Numbered from the stretch's first letter, positions 1 through 12,560 are shown. The stretch: DNA of 64,000 bases from Neocallimastix lanati (nom. inval.) (GCA_016946835.1 JACVTC010000130.1:118501-182500), one strand, 5' to 3'. Program-made: numbers and translations. Notes: a model not told the origin generated them from the letters alone.

Positions 1-379
1 AATTTGGTCTTAACGATTAGGTCAAGATGCCAAATTATAGTAATTAATTAATAATTTAATTTTATTCTTATTTAAAACATATTGTTATTAGTAAATTTTA
101 TAATTAAGTTTTTTATTTAAAATATAAATTTTATTTAATCTTGATAATATTTTATTACATTATTATTTTATATAATTATTATTATAATTTAAATTACAAT
201 AATCCTACAAAGGATTAATCAAAAGATTTAAACATGTATTTATATAAAATAATTAATTATCAAAATATTAATTATTAATATGAATATGTAATAGTATTAA
301 TATATAAGTTTGATATCGATAATATAAACTAAGATAATAATATAAATATTTAATATAAATAAAATATAAGGATCCTTTC
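1..379. other. AT-rich intergenic DNA, no gene seen
   Basis: Almost pure A+T with short A and T runs. No reading frame, RNA gene or repeat of note could be recognised. Confidence 0.6.
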
Positions 380-1085
380 AAATTTGAGGGAACAAAAGCT
401 TTAATAGAGTTTACCAAATGTATTTATTTAAAGTATCTATAAATTTGTCAACCATTTCATCAACGGACATATTATTCTTGTTAGATTTTTTAGATTTCAT
501 TCACCAAAACAGAGAACTAATTATGAGAAAGAATATCCTTGCATTTATTATTACAAATATGAGAAGGCTATTTTTTTTTTTTTTTTTTTTTTTTTTTTCA
601 TTTGATTTCCTTTTTAACATTAATAAAAGAACCTTTAACACCTGAAGCAATTATACAGTATGTATAAATTCTTTTTTTTTTTTTTTTTTTTTTTTTTGGG
701 AACAAAAAATGAACCTATTGGTAATATATATATATATATTTTCCTTACAAAAGTTTAAAGAATGTTCAATTCTGAGCGTTTTCGGAATCTTGAAAATTGG
801 ATCAATTCTCACAATAAAAACAAATACACCCGCTATTTTAATTGATGATTTTTAACATGCCCTTTTTTTTAACAAAGCTCTCTAATTACAACCACTGATA
901 CTTTTCTAACTGGATTGTTGCTACTCTTACTGGTAATAATAACTTTTCCTTATACAGAAAGGTCACATATTCTTCTTGTATTGCTTATGCAATTCACAAC
1001 AGAACAGTGACTTCACACTTTAATACCGCTTCAGCTTGTTCTTCTTCTTTACATACTGCTTCTGATCATAATCCTATAAGATGAT
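380..1085 (+). pseudogene. Decayed non-LTR retrotransposon fragment (endonuclease end)
   Basis: This stretch is richer in G+C than its surroundings and shows coding-like pieces in changing frames. Near 755-850 one frame reads FNSERFRNLENWINSHNKNK. Further on, about 930-1080, a frame contains YSSCIAYAIHN and ends in SDHNPI. In the better preserved LINE at 52.9-57.8 kb the matching part of the AP-like endonuclease reads SCIDFIVVND followed by SDHLPLI, so the order and spacing fit the C-terminal part of an EEP-type endonuclease. Poly(T) runs at about 571-598 and 672-697 interrupt it. An earlier piece near 370-440 reads DPFKFEGTKALIEFTK and may belong to another element. There is no intact reading frame. 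That it is LINE-derived is an inference from two short motifs. Confidence 0.45.
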
Positions 1086-1201
1086 ATATTTATACAAAAG
1101 AGTTTGCTGATGATGATACATCATCAAGTACGTGTGTCCCCCCAACGAACAAGATTTAAGCCATTTAGGGAGGGGGGGAGAGGAATTGTACCAAAACACC
1201 C

Positions 1202-1203
1202 AT

Positions 1204-1238
<35 letters not shown>

Positions 1239-1283
1239 AAGTATAACAATACTTGGATATTTTTTTTTTTTTTTTTTTACCAT
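1202..1283. repeat. A-tract/T-tract inverted repeat (hairpin)
   Basis: A near-perfect inverted repeat. The left arm is ATGGT, then 29 A, then TCCAAGTAT; the loop is AACA; the right arm is ATACTTGGA, TA, about 19 T, then ACCAT. The stem would be about 35 bp long. It could be a tiny foldback element or two opposed poly(A) tails. Confidence 0.75.
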
Positions 1284-2441
1284 CATCTCTAGTCTTCCAC
1301 AAGAATTTAAGATGGTCCTCCCTCAAAATATCCCATAGAAGGAGATATATGTTCCTGAAGGGGGGTCATCCACTTAATTCTGATAAAAGATTAAAATAAT
1401 TAATAAATAAACAATTAATTAATTAATTAATTAATTAAATTATAATATTTTATAAATTATTATATTATAATTTATAATCATTTATAAACATTTTAAATTA
1501 TAAACATCCCATTCTGTTTAAATTTGAATTATTAATAATTAAAAAAAAAAAAAAAATGTCGAATTCATAATTTTAAAAGTTATCATAATTATTAAAAATT
1601 TAAATTAGATTTATAAATAATAAATGGTTATTATTTTTATTTTTATTTTTTATTTAAATCTTAATACTAATATAAATATATAAATATATATATATATATA
1701 ATTTTTTTAATTTTTTCCATGATTTATGATATATCTATCTTTCCATTATTCCATCTATTTTTTAATTTTCATTCATTCATTCTTTTTTTTTTTTTTTTTC
1801 TGGTTTCTAATATCTTTCCATTATTCATCTTTCCATTTTCATTTATTATTTTTTAATAAAAAATTTTTTTCATTTTTCCATTATTCAAATTTTTAATTTA
1901 TCTATATATTATAAATATATATTTAATAATAAACCTAAATTAAAAGATAAAATTATATATATATATAATTATAATAATTAAAATTTTAATATAGACTTTC
2001 TTTTTTAAATATTTTATTTTATTTTATTTTTTTATATGTACAAAATTTATATTTTTATTTTTATTTTTTTTTATTTTTTTTTTTTTTTATTTATATTTTT
2101 TCTTTAAATATTTTATTGTTTACTTATATATATATATATATTTATTTTTATACATATATATTTTTTTCTTTAAATATTTTTACTTTTTTATATTTACTTT
2201 CCTTTTATATATATATATTTCTAATTAGTTTTTTTTTTTTTTTTTTTTTTAAAAAAATATAAATAAAAAAACTATTTGAAATTTAATAATTAAAATAAAT
2301 ATTCTTTTACAAATAATATATATTATTAATTATTATTATTCTTCTTTTTTATAACAGAAACTACTTTTTAAATTTGTTACCACATGAACAATTTTTCAAA
2401 AAGAAATTTCTATTTTTAATTAATTATAAACTTCAAATGTT

Positions 2442-2480
<39 letters not shown>

Positions 2481-2499
2481 GTCAATAATACTATTCATT
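1284..2499. other. AT-rich intergenic DNA with homopolymer runs
   Basis: This lies downstream of the minus-strand esterase gene. It holds long T runs (about 1783-1799, 2230-2250), short TA repeats and an A run at 2455-2480 just beyond the esterase stop. Read on the minus strand, the last would be a T run following the gene. No gene was seen. Confidence 0.6.
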
Positions 2500-4212
2500 T
2501 TATGGAATTAAACACCAGTCATTGTTTTCAATACTCCAGTCACCATCGTCATCAGTGAAGTAAACTTTAGTAGCTTTTTCACAGCATGGATAACCTTGAG
2601 CACCCTTACAAACACTTTCATTTCCACCACATCCACACCAGTCACCGTTTTCAACACCCCAGTTACCATCATCATCAGTGTAAACAACGGTACAATCATT
2701 AGAACAGCATGGGTAACCTTGATTGGTAATCTTAGCAGAGCATGTACCTGGTTGTTCAATAACAACTGGTTCAATTTTTTGTCTCATATCAGCGAAAATC
2801 ATATGAATGAAATCGTTGAAACCCTTGTACCAAACTGGGAAATCGTGAGTACCTCCTGGATAGGTGTAATCCTTGAAGTTTTCAACTCTGTTCCAATTTC
2901 TCATGGCATTAACGTAACTTGGGAAGGATTGGTATACTAAATCATCCTTATCACCACAAGTCATGTAAAGGTTATGAATCTTAAGGTTGTTGAATTCTCT
3001 CTTTCCATCAACGTTTCTCTTAAATTCATCAGCACCAGAGAATAAAGCACCAGAGAAACCAGCAAAGTTACTAATAAGGTCAAGACATTCAGCAATACCA
3101 ATATTGAAGGTTTGACCACCACCCATAGAAAGACCAGCAAGAGCAACATTATCACGACCATCTTTAACGTTGAAGTTAGCTCTCATGAATGGAATAATAT
3201 CATCTCTGAGTTCACCCTTGAAAGCATTGAAACCGTTGACATCATTACCGGCACCGTTTGGTCCCCAGTTCTTACTAGCAACACCAGTGACAGTTATAAG
3301 AATGAATCTACCAACTTCACCACTGGCCATACCTCTGTCCATGAAACCCTTGATCTTACCACCACGTCCCTTGTTGGAAAGACCCCAGGTATTTTCATTT
3401 TGTCCAAAACCGTGAAGTAAAACGAATAATGGATATTTGGTGTTCTTATCGTTTTCATCGTATCCAGCTGGAAGATAAACCCAACCGTGTTTCTTGTATT
3501 TTGAAGCACGGTATTCATCAACAGTGTAATCTCTAGTTGGGTAGTTAACTTCAACAACGGTACCACGTTGAGAATCAGTTAAACCATCATCGAATGGAGT
3601 ATCTTCTGGAGCACCGCTCTTAGCTTTGAAAGTGACACTCTTTAAGGTAACTTTAAGTTGGTCACCATCAGCGTTTCCTCTTTGGTAATCATTAAACTTG
3701 ATAGCAAAAGCTAAAACTTCATCGAAATCAGAACTATTAATAATTTGTTTTGAAAAATTAGATGGAATTTTAACAGTGTATTTAATAGAACCAGATCTAG
3801 ATCTTCCACTAATGATATCAAGATCTTCAAAACCACCAAACATACCAGTTGAATCCCATGGAAGAACTCTAAAAACGAAACTTGGGTTTTGTGCACTACC
3901 ACTCCATTTTGAACCTGGACTATAATCCAATTCAACATCAATAGATTCATAGTTACCAATATTAATTTCTTGTTTGTTAGATTTTACATAAAAAGCAACA
4001 CCACCACCGGCACCGCCAGCAGCAGTAGCAATCCATGATACAGAACCATCTGAGTTTTCTTGAATATTAGTAGCAACTGAACCATCTCTAAAAATGGAGA
4101 ATTTTTCTCTTTTTCCACGAAGGGAAATACCATTTTGTGCAGAAACAAATGAAATAGCTAACACACAAAATAAAAGTGTTAGACTAAAATGTTTTTGAAG
4201 TTTATTAAACAT
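2500..4212 (-). CDS. Secreted CE1-type esterase with two fungal dockerins
   Basis: A 570-residue protein with no visible intron. Residues 1-25 are a signal peptide ending near SFVSA. Residues about 26-197 form an all-beta-looking, tryptophan-poor module that could be a carbohydrate-binding or jelly-roll domain; I do not recognise its family. Residues about 215-478 are an alpha/beta-hydrolase of the Esterase_D/CE1 family: oxyanion region [12 protein letters not shown] (265-276), nucleophile Ser362 in GLSMGGG, likely Asp421 or Asp423 in CGDKDD, and His456 in GGTHDF. Residues 491-528 and 535-567 are two cysteine-rich fungal dockerins, each with YPCC, TDDDG and a final DWC. Such proteins cleave feruloyl or acetyl groups from xylan and dock into the fungal cellulosome. 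Feruloyl esterase is the most likely activity, but the family also holds acetyl-xylan esterases. The start is the first ATG before the signal peptide. The neighbours are non-coding. Confidence 0.93.
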   Translation of the reverse strand: MFNKLQKHFSLTLLFCVLAISFVSAQNGISLRGKREKFSIFRDGSVATNIQENSDGSVSWIATAAGGAGGGVAFYVKSNKQEINIGNYESIDVELDYSPGSKWSGSAQNPSFVFRVLPWDSTGMFGGFEDLDIISGRSRSGSIKYTVKIPSNFSKQIINSSDFDEVLAFAIKFNDYQRGNADGDQLKVTLKSVTFKAKSGAPEDTPFDDGLTDSQRGTVVEVNYPTRDYTVDEYRASKYKKHGWVYLPAGYDENDKNTKYPLFVLLHGFGQNENTWGLSNKGRGGKIKGFMDRGMASGEVGRFILITVTGVASKNWGPNGAGNDVNGFNAFKGELRDDIIPFMRANFNVKDGRDNVALAGLSMGGGQTFNIGIAECLDLISNFAGFSGALFSGADEFKRNVDGKREFNNLKIHNLYMTCGDKDDLVYQSFPSYVNAMRNWNRVENFKDYTYPGGTHDFPVWYKGFNDFIHMIFADMRQKIEPVVIEQPGTCSAKITNQGYPCCSNDCTVVYTDDDGNWGVENGDWCGCGGNESVCKGAQGYPCCEKATKVYFTDDDGDWSIENNDWCLIP

Positions 4213-4879
4213 TTTAAATTACTTTTTTTTTATTTTTACTGTACTTAAATTTTTTTTCCTTTTTTCTTTTTTTTTTTTTTTATTTGTATCAAACAAATAT
4301 TTCTTTAATTTTAATAGTTTTTTTTTAATATTTTTATTTACTTCTTTATCTTTAAAATTAAAAAAAAAAAAATTAATTAATTTTTTAAAGATAAATTTAA
4401 AAAGTAATTATATTTTACTTTTTTTTTATTTTATTTTAATTTTTTTTTTTTTATTTCGTTCTTTTCATTTTTATTTATATAATTTTTTTTTTATATATAT
4501 AATAGTATTATCACTTAATTTAATATAAAATGAATTATATTGTACAAAACCAATCACAATTATGATGCACAAAAAAAAACAAATTAATATAGGATATATG
4601 ATATAAATATAATAATAAAATAATTAAAATATAATATTTATTTATATATTTATTTATTAAATTAAAAATGTATACATAATAATAGAGTTCTATCCTTCTC
4701 TCTTTTAAAATTTTATTTTTTAATTTTTACCTATATTTACTATTTTTTTGTAAAAATGATTCATTATATAAATTAAATTAGGACAACATTTATATAAAAA
4801 AGTAATAAACTTTAATGAATAATATTTATTTATTAATAACTTTATTTAATAATAAACTTTGAGTCATCTTTTACATTCT
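4213..4879. other. 5' flank of the esterase gene, AT-rich
   Basis: T-rich on the + strand, so A-rich upstream of the minus-strand gene. Runs of 10-16 T occur at 4268-4281 and 4440-4452. No definite promoter element or second gene could be identified. Confidence 0.5.
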
Positions 4880-5540
4880 CACTTTAAATTATTTTATGAT
4901 GATTCATTAAATATATATTTAATAATGGTAAAATAACTCCGTTTATTAAATAGTTAAATAGTTATAGGGTGATGTTTTATATTTAATTTTTATTTTTTTT
5001 TTTTTTTATTTTTTTTAATAATAAAAATTAAATATAATAAAGTTAACCTTAATTAATTATAATTGTGTAACCTTTGAAATTTTTTATTCAAAAATTTATT
5101 ATAAATAAGGAAAAGTACCAAATTAAAATTAAAACCGAATAAAATAAAAAAATTAAAATAAAATAAAATAAAATAAATAAAAAACTTAATTATTAATAAT
5201 TTAATAATAATAATAATAATAGATTGAATTTATAATAATAAACATAATTAACTTATATAACCATGGTCTTCTTCTTAGAGGTGACCTCTTCAGGCTGAAA
5301 GTTTGAATCCTCTTCATCGGTATTTTTCTTCTTCCATGTGAATAAGTAGTAAAGTAAAAAGAGAAAAATATTGCTAATAACAATTACTAATAAAAAAAAG
5401 ATAAAAATACTCTTTTTTAATTAATTAAAATAAAAGTTAATATCATTGAATGATATATAAATAACAATGAATATAAAGATATAATTTAAAATTATTTAAA
5501 ATAATTTATTTTTAATTTTAATGTTAATATAATTATTATA
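4880..5540. repeat. Diverged repeat, copy 1 (partner 5840-6440)
   Basis: Several blocks recur in order in the next kilobase: GTGTAACCTT, then AGTACCAAATTAAAATTAAA, then a block near 5371-5396 ending in TAATAAAAAAAA, then TTTTTTAATTAATTAAAATA. Spacing between partners is about 930 bp. This copy has an extra, more G+C-rich piece at 5259-5340 that lacks a counterpart. The origin is unknown. Confidence 0.6.
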
Positions 5541-5839
5541 TTAAATAATTTATTGTTATATTAATTATTATAAATGGACTTTATAACAAATACTTCATTT
5601 ATATTAAATTTTTATTTATAAATATCTTTATTATTTTTTTGTTCTTCATAAATCAAAATTATTCTATAAATTATTATTATTAATATAAAAATATTTTTAT
5701 TTATCTTTAAAAATAAAAAGATAAAAATGTAATGAATAAATAAATAAATAAATTAAATAAGCAATAATAAACAACTATTAATCCCAAAATGACCTCCTTA
5801 AAAAAAAAAGAAAAACTGGAAAAAGAACACTTGAATTAT

Positions 5840-6440
5840 TACCTATAATTACTTTATTATGATTCATGAAATAGATTAAATAATGATAAAAAAAAAAAAA
5901 ACAATTCAAATATATCAATATCAATAATGATCAACAAAAAAAAAAAATAAAAAAAAAAATAATAATAATTAAATAAAATTACTGTAAACTTTAATTAATA
6001 ACATTCGTGTAACCTTGGTCATTTTAATTAAAAGTTTTAATACTAAAAAGGAATATAGTACCAAATTAAAATTAAAACTAAAAAAAATAAGGAAAATATT
6101 AAAATACAATATTAATACTAATTACTAATAATGAATGATAATATTTGATTATATTAATACAAATAAAAAGTATATAACAATATATAATGACAATGTATAT
6201 AATAAATAATAATAATAATAATATATATAATTAGTGAAATTAATCAATAATTAATAAGTTTGTATAGGAAAAAGAAGAAAGAAATGAAAAGATATGAAAA
6301 ATAAGAATAATATTTCTAATGAAAATTATTAATAAAAAAACATACATGGATAACCCTTTTTAATTAATTAAAATAAAGATCAATAACATGTATAAATATA
6401 TAAATAATAATCTTAACCATATAAATTTTAAGTGTTAAAA
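5840..6440. repeat. Diverged repeat, copy 2 (partner 4880-5540)
   Basis: Matches copy 1 in the same orientation, with GTGTAACCTTGG at about 6007, AGTACCAAATTAAAATTAAA at about 6057 and TTTTTTAATTAATTAAAATA at about 6357. Divergence looks substantial by eye. No coding potential was seen. Confidence 0.6.
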
Positions 6441-8100
6441 AAAATTATTGAATAATAAATAATAACATATATTTAAAAAAAAAAAAAACATAGGAAGCTA
6501 TAAAAATTATTTGACATTTATAGTACACCTTCTATGAAATACGCTATATAATGACTCGAATATCAGGTTAGCTACGTTCCTCACTACTTACGAGTTATAT
6601 CTTATATTTGGTTCAGTTAGATAATGATCAAAAAGAGTCTTTTTTTCTTACATATTTATTAATAATATGTTAAAAAATAAGTTTACACACACTTTATAAT
6701 AATTTTAACATATATGATAATAATATCTATTTCGAGTGTGATAGTATTAGCATATTTGAATCTCAATATAAATGTTATTTTATACATATTTTAGGATCAA
6801 ACACTCTCAAGCTAATGTGTTTTAACTTTTATGTAATTTTTAACTTCTTTAATAAAATTATTATTAACCCACAGATAGTTATATAAACTATAAATGAATG
6901 AAAAACATTAACATATTTAAATATAATTTGACCAATAAAAAAAAAATAAGAAAATATTATTTTTAGTTTGCAATAGATATAGTTACTTTACAAAATAAAA
7001 TAAAATAAAATAATAATGATGATGATAATGATAATGATTATAATAATGATGATAATAATAATATTAATATTAATAATAATTATATATCTTAAAGAATAAT
7101 ACTAACATTCTATAGTATTTAATTATTTTTTTTATCCTTTCACAATATATAATTTTAAAATGTATATATATATATTTTAAAATTTATGGACAATTAATAT
7201 TTTAAATTTTATTAAATTATTTTTAATTAATATTAAAAATCAAATTATATTTATAAATAATAATTTAAAAAAATGTTTACCATTTTATTATTAATTTTAT
7301 TAAAATAAATATATAAAAAGTTTATATAATAATTAAAATTATTACAATTTTGTTTAATGAACAAAATGCAAATTATTACAAATAGAGTTTTTCTTTTATA
7401 TTTATTACAAATATAATCCATTTATTAATATTATTATTTTATTATACATACAGTCTTTCATTATTATTATAAATACATAATACTTTCTTTTATTTTTATT
7501 AATACTGTCTTTCATTATTGTTATTATAAAATCGTTCATTTATTATTATTATTATTTTTATTATTATTATTGAAAAGAATGATCTCTATTTCATAATATT
7601 TCTAATTAAATTTGTTTATTAATATTTTATATAAAATTTTTATGTAAAAATTAAAAATGTAATATAGCCTAAAACTCCGAAAAACACATATTAGGAATTT
7701 AGGAATATATTTTTAAAAATGTATTCCTAAACTCCTAATTTGCATGAATCTTTCATAGAGGGGAGATTCAAATATTTTTGTTGTACATGTAAAAATATTA
7801 GTAATAATATTTATTAAAGATTATAAAAAAAAAAATTATGATAAATTAAAATAGCCAAACTATATGAAACTTGTTAATAATACATATAATGAATTATTAT
7901 TTATATTTCCTGTGTTCATAAAGGCTAAAATTTTCCCAAAAATAAGTATATAAAACTTGTAATTGTTAATAATTAATAAAATACAAATATTACAGAAAAT
8001 AAAATAAGTTGTTATTACTTACTAGTAATTATATTAGATCTTTATTATACATAAAATTTATTTTTTAAAATAACCATTTTAATAATAAATATTATTTATC
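6441..8100. other. AT-rich intergenic DNA
   Basis: No gene was recognised. A patch at 6490-6625 and one at 7660-7770 are somewhat richer in G+C; the second holds a hairpin listed separately. From about 7440 onward, degenerate units with AGTCTTTCATTATTATTAT foreshadow the minisatellite at 8255-8600. Confidence 0.5.
7690..7739. repeat. Imperfect palindrome (20-bp arms)
   Basis: The left arm ATTAGGAATTTAGGAATATA (7690-7709) and the right arm TGTATTCCTAAACTCCTAAT (7720-7739) are complementary apart from two positions. They are separated by TTTTTAAAAA, which is itself self-complementary. Confidence 0.8.
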
Positions 8101-8115
8101 AATTATTATTTTTAC

Positions 8116-8201
<86 letters not shown>

Positions 8202-8665
8202 ATTATTATATTTTATTATTATTTTATTAATTTATTATTATTATTACTTATTATTATAAATGCAGACCTTTATTACTATTTATATAAATACAGTCTTTTA
8301 TTATTATTATAAATGTGATCTTTTATTATTATTATTATAAATGTAGTCTTTTATTATTATTATTATATAAATGTGGTCTTTTATTATTATTATTATTATA
8401 TAAATGTAGTCTTTTATTATTATTATTATTATATAAATGTAGTCTTTTATTATTATTATATAAATGTGGTCTTTTATTATTATTATATAAATGTGGTCTT
8501 TTATTATTATTATATAAATGTGGTCTTTTATTATTATTATATAAATGTGGTCTTTTATTATTATTATAAATGTAGTCTTTTATTATTATTATTTAATTAT
8601 TATTATTATTATTATTATAAATACAATTTATTATTAATTATTATTATATTATTATTATTATAAAT
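8100..8665. repeat. ATT microsatellite and 26-35-bp minisatellite
   Basis: It starts with (ATT)n at 8110-8240. About 12 units with the core AAATGTRGTCTTTTATTATT then follow between 8261 and 8590; they differ mainly in the number of ATT triplets. The open frames here, rich in Tyr or Leu, are a by-product of the repeat. Confidence 0.85.
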
Positions 8666-8699
8666 GAAGTTTATGATTATTATAATTGTTAATTATTAT

Positions 8700-9092
8700 T
8701 ATTATTAGGTTTATGGATCGATCCTGCAACAACCTCTTAAATTTTTATGAGGTAATTTTCATCCTCTCAGGCTGTTTTTCCCTACAAATGAAGTTGATGT
8801 TCCCTCGTCATGGTAAGTATTCCAGTTGTAAGACTACATAATTACCAGCACAGAAAGCACTTGATCTGTAAGAAGCTTAGTGTAGTTGTTCCTTCCTTGA
8901 TGATGGTTCAAAAATCACTGAAAAAGAAGTCAGCTATATAAAGCAGCGTATAGAGAATGTCTTTCATCTTAGCCTTTGCTTAGAGAGAAATCCATGTCGA
9001 CGCCAAAACGGTATGGCAAAAAAATCCAATGAGAGTCTAGTGTCCTCCCCTATTGTTAATCCCTGTCTAAAATAAAAAAAAAAAAAAAAAAA
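8700..9092 (+). mobile_element. 5'-truncated LINE 3' end with poly(A)
   Basis: A G+C-richer remnant ending in an A run (9074-9092). At 8995-9025 it shares the blocks GTCGACG and GGCAAA, in register and with AACG between them, with the end of the LINE reading frame at 57521-57547. The sequence before the tail ends in CTGTCTAAAA, like the AGTCTAAA that precedes poly(A) in the LINEs at 57.7 and 60.4 kb. The coding frame is broken by stops. Only the last part of the element is present, as expected of a 5'-truncated insertion. Confidence 0.6.
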
Positions 9093-9611
9093 TCAACCTC
9101 AAATAATATCATACTATTTTTTTAAAGAAAATTAAAGTTTATAAATATTTATAAAAAAAAAAAAAAATTAAAATATGGTTTTAATATACAAATACATAAT
9201 AAATAATAAAAAGAGAACAAAAATTAAATGTTATCTTATTTTATTTTTATATTATATTTTAAATAAAGAAAAATTAAAGATATAGAAATATTAACATTAA
9301 TAAAATCTTATAAAAGAAATTTTCATTTTTTTTTAATTAAAATGATTATTTATTCAGTTAATAAATAATATTAGTTACACATCTTAACAAAAATAATTAT
9401 TAGAAATCAAATTATTAAATAAAATATTTTATATGGACATATATAAAGCGTTACATTTATATTCATATCATCAAATTTTTTTATTTTTATATTATTATAT
9501 AAAAAATTTTATTTTTATAAGGCATAATTATAACATAATAGTTATAACTCTTTTTTTAACAATCAATTAAACATTATCTTTGTAATATATTTAAATTAAT
9601 AAATACCATAG

Positions 9612-9661
<50 letters not shown>

Positions 9662-10310
9662 AAAAATAAAAAAAAAAAAAATAGAAAAGAAAAAGAAAAA
9701 AAAAAATTCAATAAATAAATAAACAATAATATATATATATAAATATTCATATTTTATATATGCACATCTGTATTTTCATATAATAAAAATTTTATTATAA
9801 TAAAGAAAAAAAAATAATGAAGATATGGTCATTATTTGCAATATTAAAATTTTTGAAGGACAAAATGAATAGTACACAATAGGGAAATTAAATTAAATTT
9901 CAATATTATTACTTTATTTTTTATTCAATTATAATTAGATATTTTATAGTATTTAAGTTTTAAGTTTTAATGATACTTTGAAATTAATATTCTTTTCAAA
10001 TTCCGTTTTTGAAACAATAAATAAATTAACATAATAATTTATATTTTTATAAGTCCAATACAACTACTACATATACAGTAATATATAAAATAGATTTGAG
10101 GTAATTTCAAATCAAGTAGAGACTTGTGACTAGTTTCAACATTTATATATTTTATTTACTATTAAATAAAAAAAATAGTAATAATAAATTGTTAAAACAA
10201 AATTTTCTAAATAAATTTAATATTTCATAATAATCAATAGATATCTATATTAACAAAACAAATTTATAAGTAACATATTTTTATTAATATTATTTTTTTT
10301 TATATTTATA
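9093..10310. other. AT-rich intergenic DNA
   Basis: Contains a (TA)n tract at 9626-9655 and A-rich stretches. I see no gene or defined repeat. Confidence 0.6.
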
Positions 10311-10409
10311 TTTAATAATTTATTTATTTATTTATTTATTTATTATTTATTATTTATTATTTATTATTTATTATTTATTTATTATTTATTATTTATTTAT
10401 TATTTATTT

Positions 10410-10445
<36 letters not shown>

Positions 10446-10450
10446 TTAGT
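10311..10450. repeat. TTTA/TTATTTA satellite block
   Basis: Alternating TTTA and TTATTTA units in uninterrupted array, the same units as the larger array that starts at 10790. Confidence 0.9.
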
Positions 10451-10789
10451 AATAGGTTTTAATATTTTTTAATTTTTTTTCCTCAAAATTCATTATTAAT
10501 ATTTTTATTTTATCTATTATTAATCTTTTATTTCATTGGTTAATAGTTCATAAAAATTTTTTTATTTATTTATTTATTTTTTTTTTAAATATAATAATTT
10601 TAAATATGGAAAGATTGACATTTAAGGGAACAGCGAAAGGAATTGGCATTTCATGACTTTCCATTAGAAGAAAAAAAAATAAATAAAACTATATATATAA
10701 ATAAATAAATAATAAAATATGATTATAAATATAAAAAAAAAATTTAAAGGCAAATTGCTTATCTATCAATACTCTAATCAACAATTATT

Positions 10790-10792
10790 TTT

Positions 10793-10830
<38 letters not shown>

Positions 10831-11517
10831 TTATTATTTATTATTCAATTATTTATTATTTATTATTTATTTATTTATTCTTCAATTATTTATTATTTAT
10901 TATTTATTATTTATTATTTATTATTTATTATTTATTATTTATTATTCAATTATTTATTATTTATTATTTATTTATTTATTCTTCAATTATTTATTATTAA
11001 TTATTTATTATTCAATTATTTATTATTTATTATTTATTATTTATTATTTATTATTTATTATATATTATTCAATTATATATTATTCAATTATTTATTATTT
11101 ATTATTTATTATTTATTATTTATTATTTATTATTTATTATTTATTATTTATTATTTATTATTTATTATTTATTATTTATTATTTATTATTTATTATTCAA
11201 TTATTTATTATTTATTATTTATTTATTTATTCTTCAATTATTTATTATTAATTATTTATTATTCAATTATTTATTATTTATTATTTATTATTTATTATTT
11301 ATTATATATTATTCAATTATATATTATTCAATTATTTATTATTTATTATTTATTATTTATTATTTATTATTTATTATTTATTATTTATTATTTATTATTT
11401 ATTATTTATTATTTATTATTTATTATTTATTATTTATTATTTATTATTTATTATTTATTATTTATTATTTATTATTTATTATTTATTATTTATTATTTAT
11501 TTATTATTTATTATGTA
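10790..11517. repeat. TTATTTA satellite array with higher-order duplication
   Basis: A heptamer array (TTATTTA) with interspersed TTCAATTA variants. The variant pattern at about 10965-11090 recurs at about 11215-11335, an offset of 251 bp, so a long segment of the array was itself duplicated. The second copy is followed by about 25 uninterrupted heptamers. Confidence 0.85.
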
Positions 11518-12059
11518 TTAATTTATCAACTTAATATTTATTTATTTATATAAAGTTATATTTTTAAAATTGTCATAGCCTTTTTTTTTTAACTATTTTT
11601 ATTAATTTTCATGTTACATAAAAAAATTAGAAAAAAAATTTTTTAAAATTTTAATTGTATTCATAAATAATATATTAATTCAATTAAATAATAAATGGTA
11701 AATAATATTTAATAATATATTGTGTAATTGACTGTAATATAGTTAAAATTTTATCTTTATTTTTTTTTGAAATTTTTTTTACTGTAACAATTTTAATTAA
11801 TTAATTAATTGTAGTGTAGTTGTAATGTTAATTACCAAATTTAGAAAGTACCTAGTTCAAATGTAGTTGTACCTAATGGAATATTGAAATGAGAAGAAAG
11901 AGCAATTGCATTTTTATAGGATTCCAATTCCACGACGAACTATTTTGACTAAATATAATTATTCCATTTCTAAGAGATAGATTACTTATTCTGGCAAAAC
12001 AGAAATGGCTAAAAGACTTTTAAGATTATTAAGTAATTACTGTTACTTGTATTAACTTA
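11518..12059. other. Intergenic DNA between satellites
   Basis: AT-rich. The part at 11820-12010 is slightly richer in G+C (for example TAGAAAGTACCTAGTTCAAA) but I could not assign it to a gene or element. Confidence 0.45.
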
Positions 12060-12302
12060 ATATTTTATTGCTTAGTATGATTAATAATTATGATTATTGT
12101 TATTTTTATTGCTTAGTATGATTAATAATTATGATTATTGTTATTTTTATTGCTTAGTATGATTAATAATTATGATTATTGTTATTTTTATTGCTTAGTA
12201 TGATTAATAATTATGATTATTGTTATTTTTATTGCTTAGTATGATTAATAATTATGATTATTGTTATTTTTATTGCTTAGTATGATTAATAATTATGATT
12301 AT
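12060..12302. repeat. Six near-perfect 41-bp tandem repeats
   Basis: The unit begins GCTTAGTATGATTAATAATT and recurs at 12070, 12111, 12152, 12193, 12234 and 12275. Inner copies appear identical, pointing to recent expansion. The array runs directly into a TTATTTA/TTCAATTA satellite. Confidence 0.93.
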
Positions 12303-12309
12303 TACTAAA

Positions 12310-12560
12310 GTATATAACTTTATTATTTATTATTCAATTATTTATTATTCAATAATTTATTATTCAATTATTTATTATTCAATTATTCAATTATTCAATT
12401 ATTTATTATTTATTTATTTATTATTTATTATTTATTATTTATTATTCAATTATTCAATTATTTATTATTTATTATTTATTATTTATTATTTATTATTCAA
12501 TTATTTATTATTTATTATTCAATTATTGATTATTTATTATTTATTTATTATGTTTTATGT
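12310..12560. repeat. TTATTTA/TTCAATTA satellite block
   Basis: Same heptamer satellite as at 10.8-11.5 kb, with many TTCAATTA variant units. Confidence 0.85.

Noticed and set aside
418-645. 75-codon open frame
   Set aside because: Ends in a poly-Phe run from a T tract; the surrounding pieces fit a decayed retroelement better than a gene.
1074-1338. Overlapping small frames on both strands
   Set aside because: They exist only because the A/T hairpin encodes poly-Lys or poly-Phe.
5259-5325. Possible tRNA (GTTTGAATCC looks like a T-loop)
   Set aside because: The flanking bases do not form a T-stem or acceptor stem and no anticodon arm fits.
8315-8663. Leu- and Tyr-rich frames of 84 and 96 codons
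   Set aside because: Pure translation of the ATT minisatellite.
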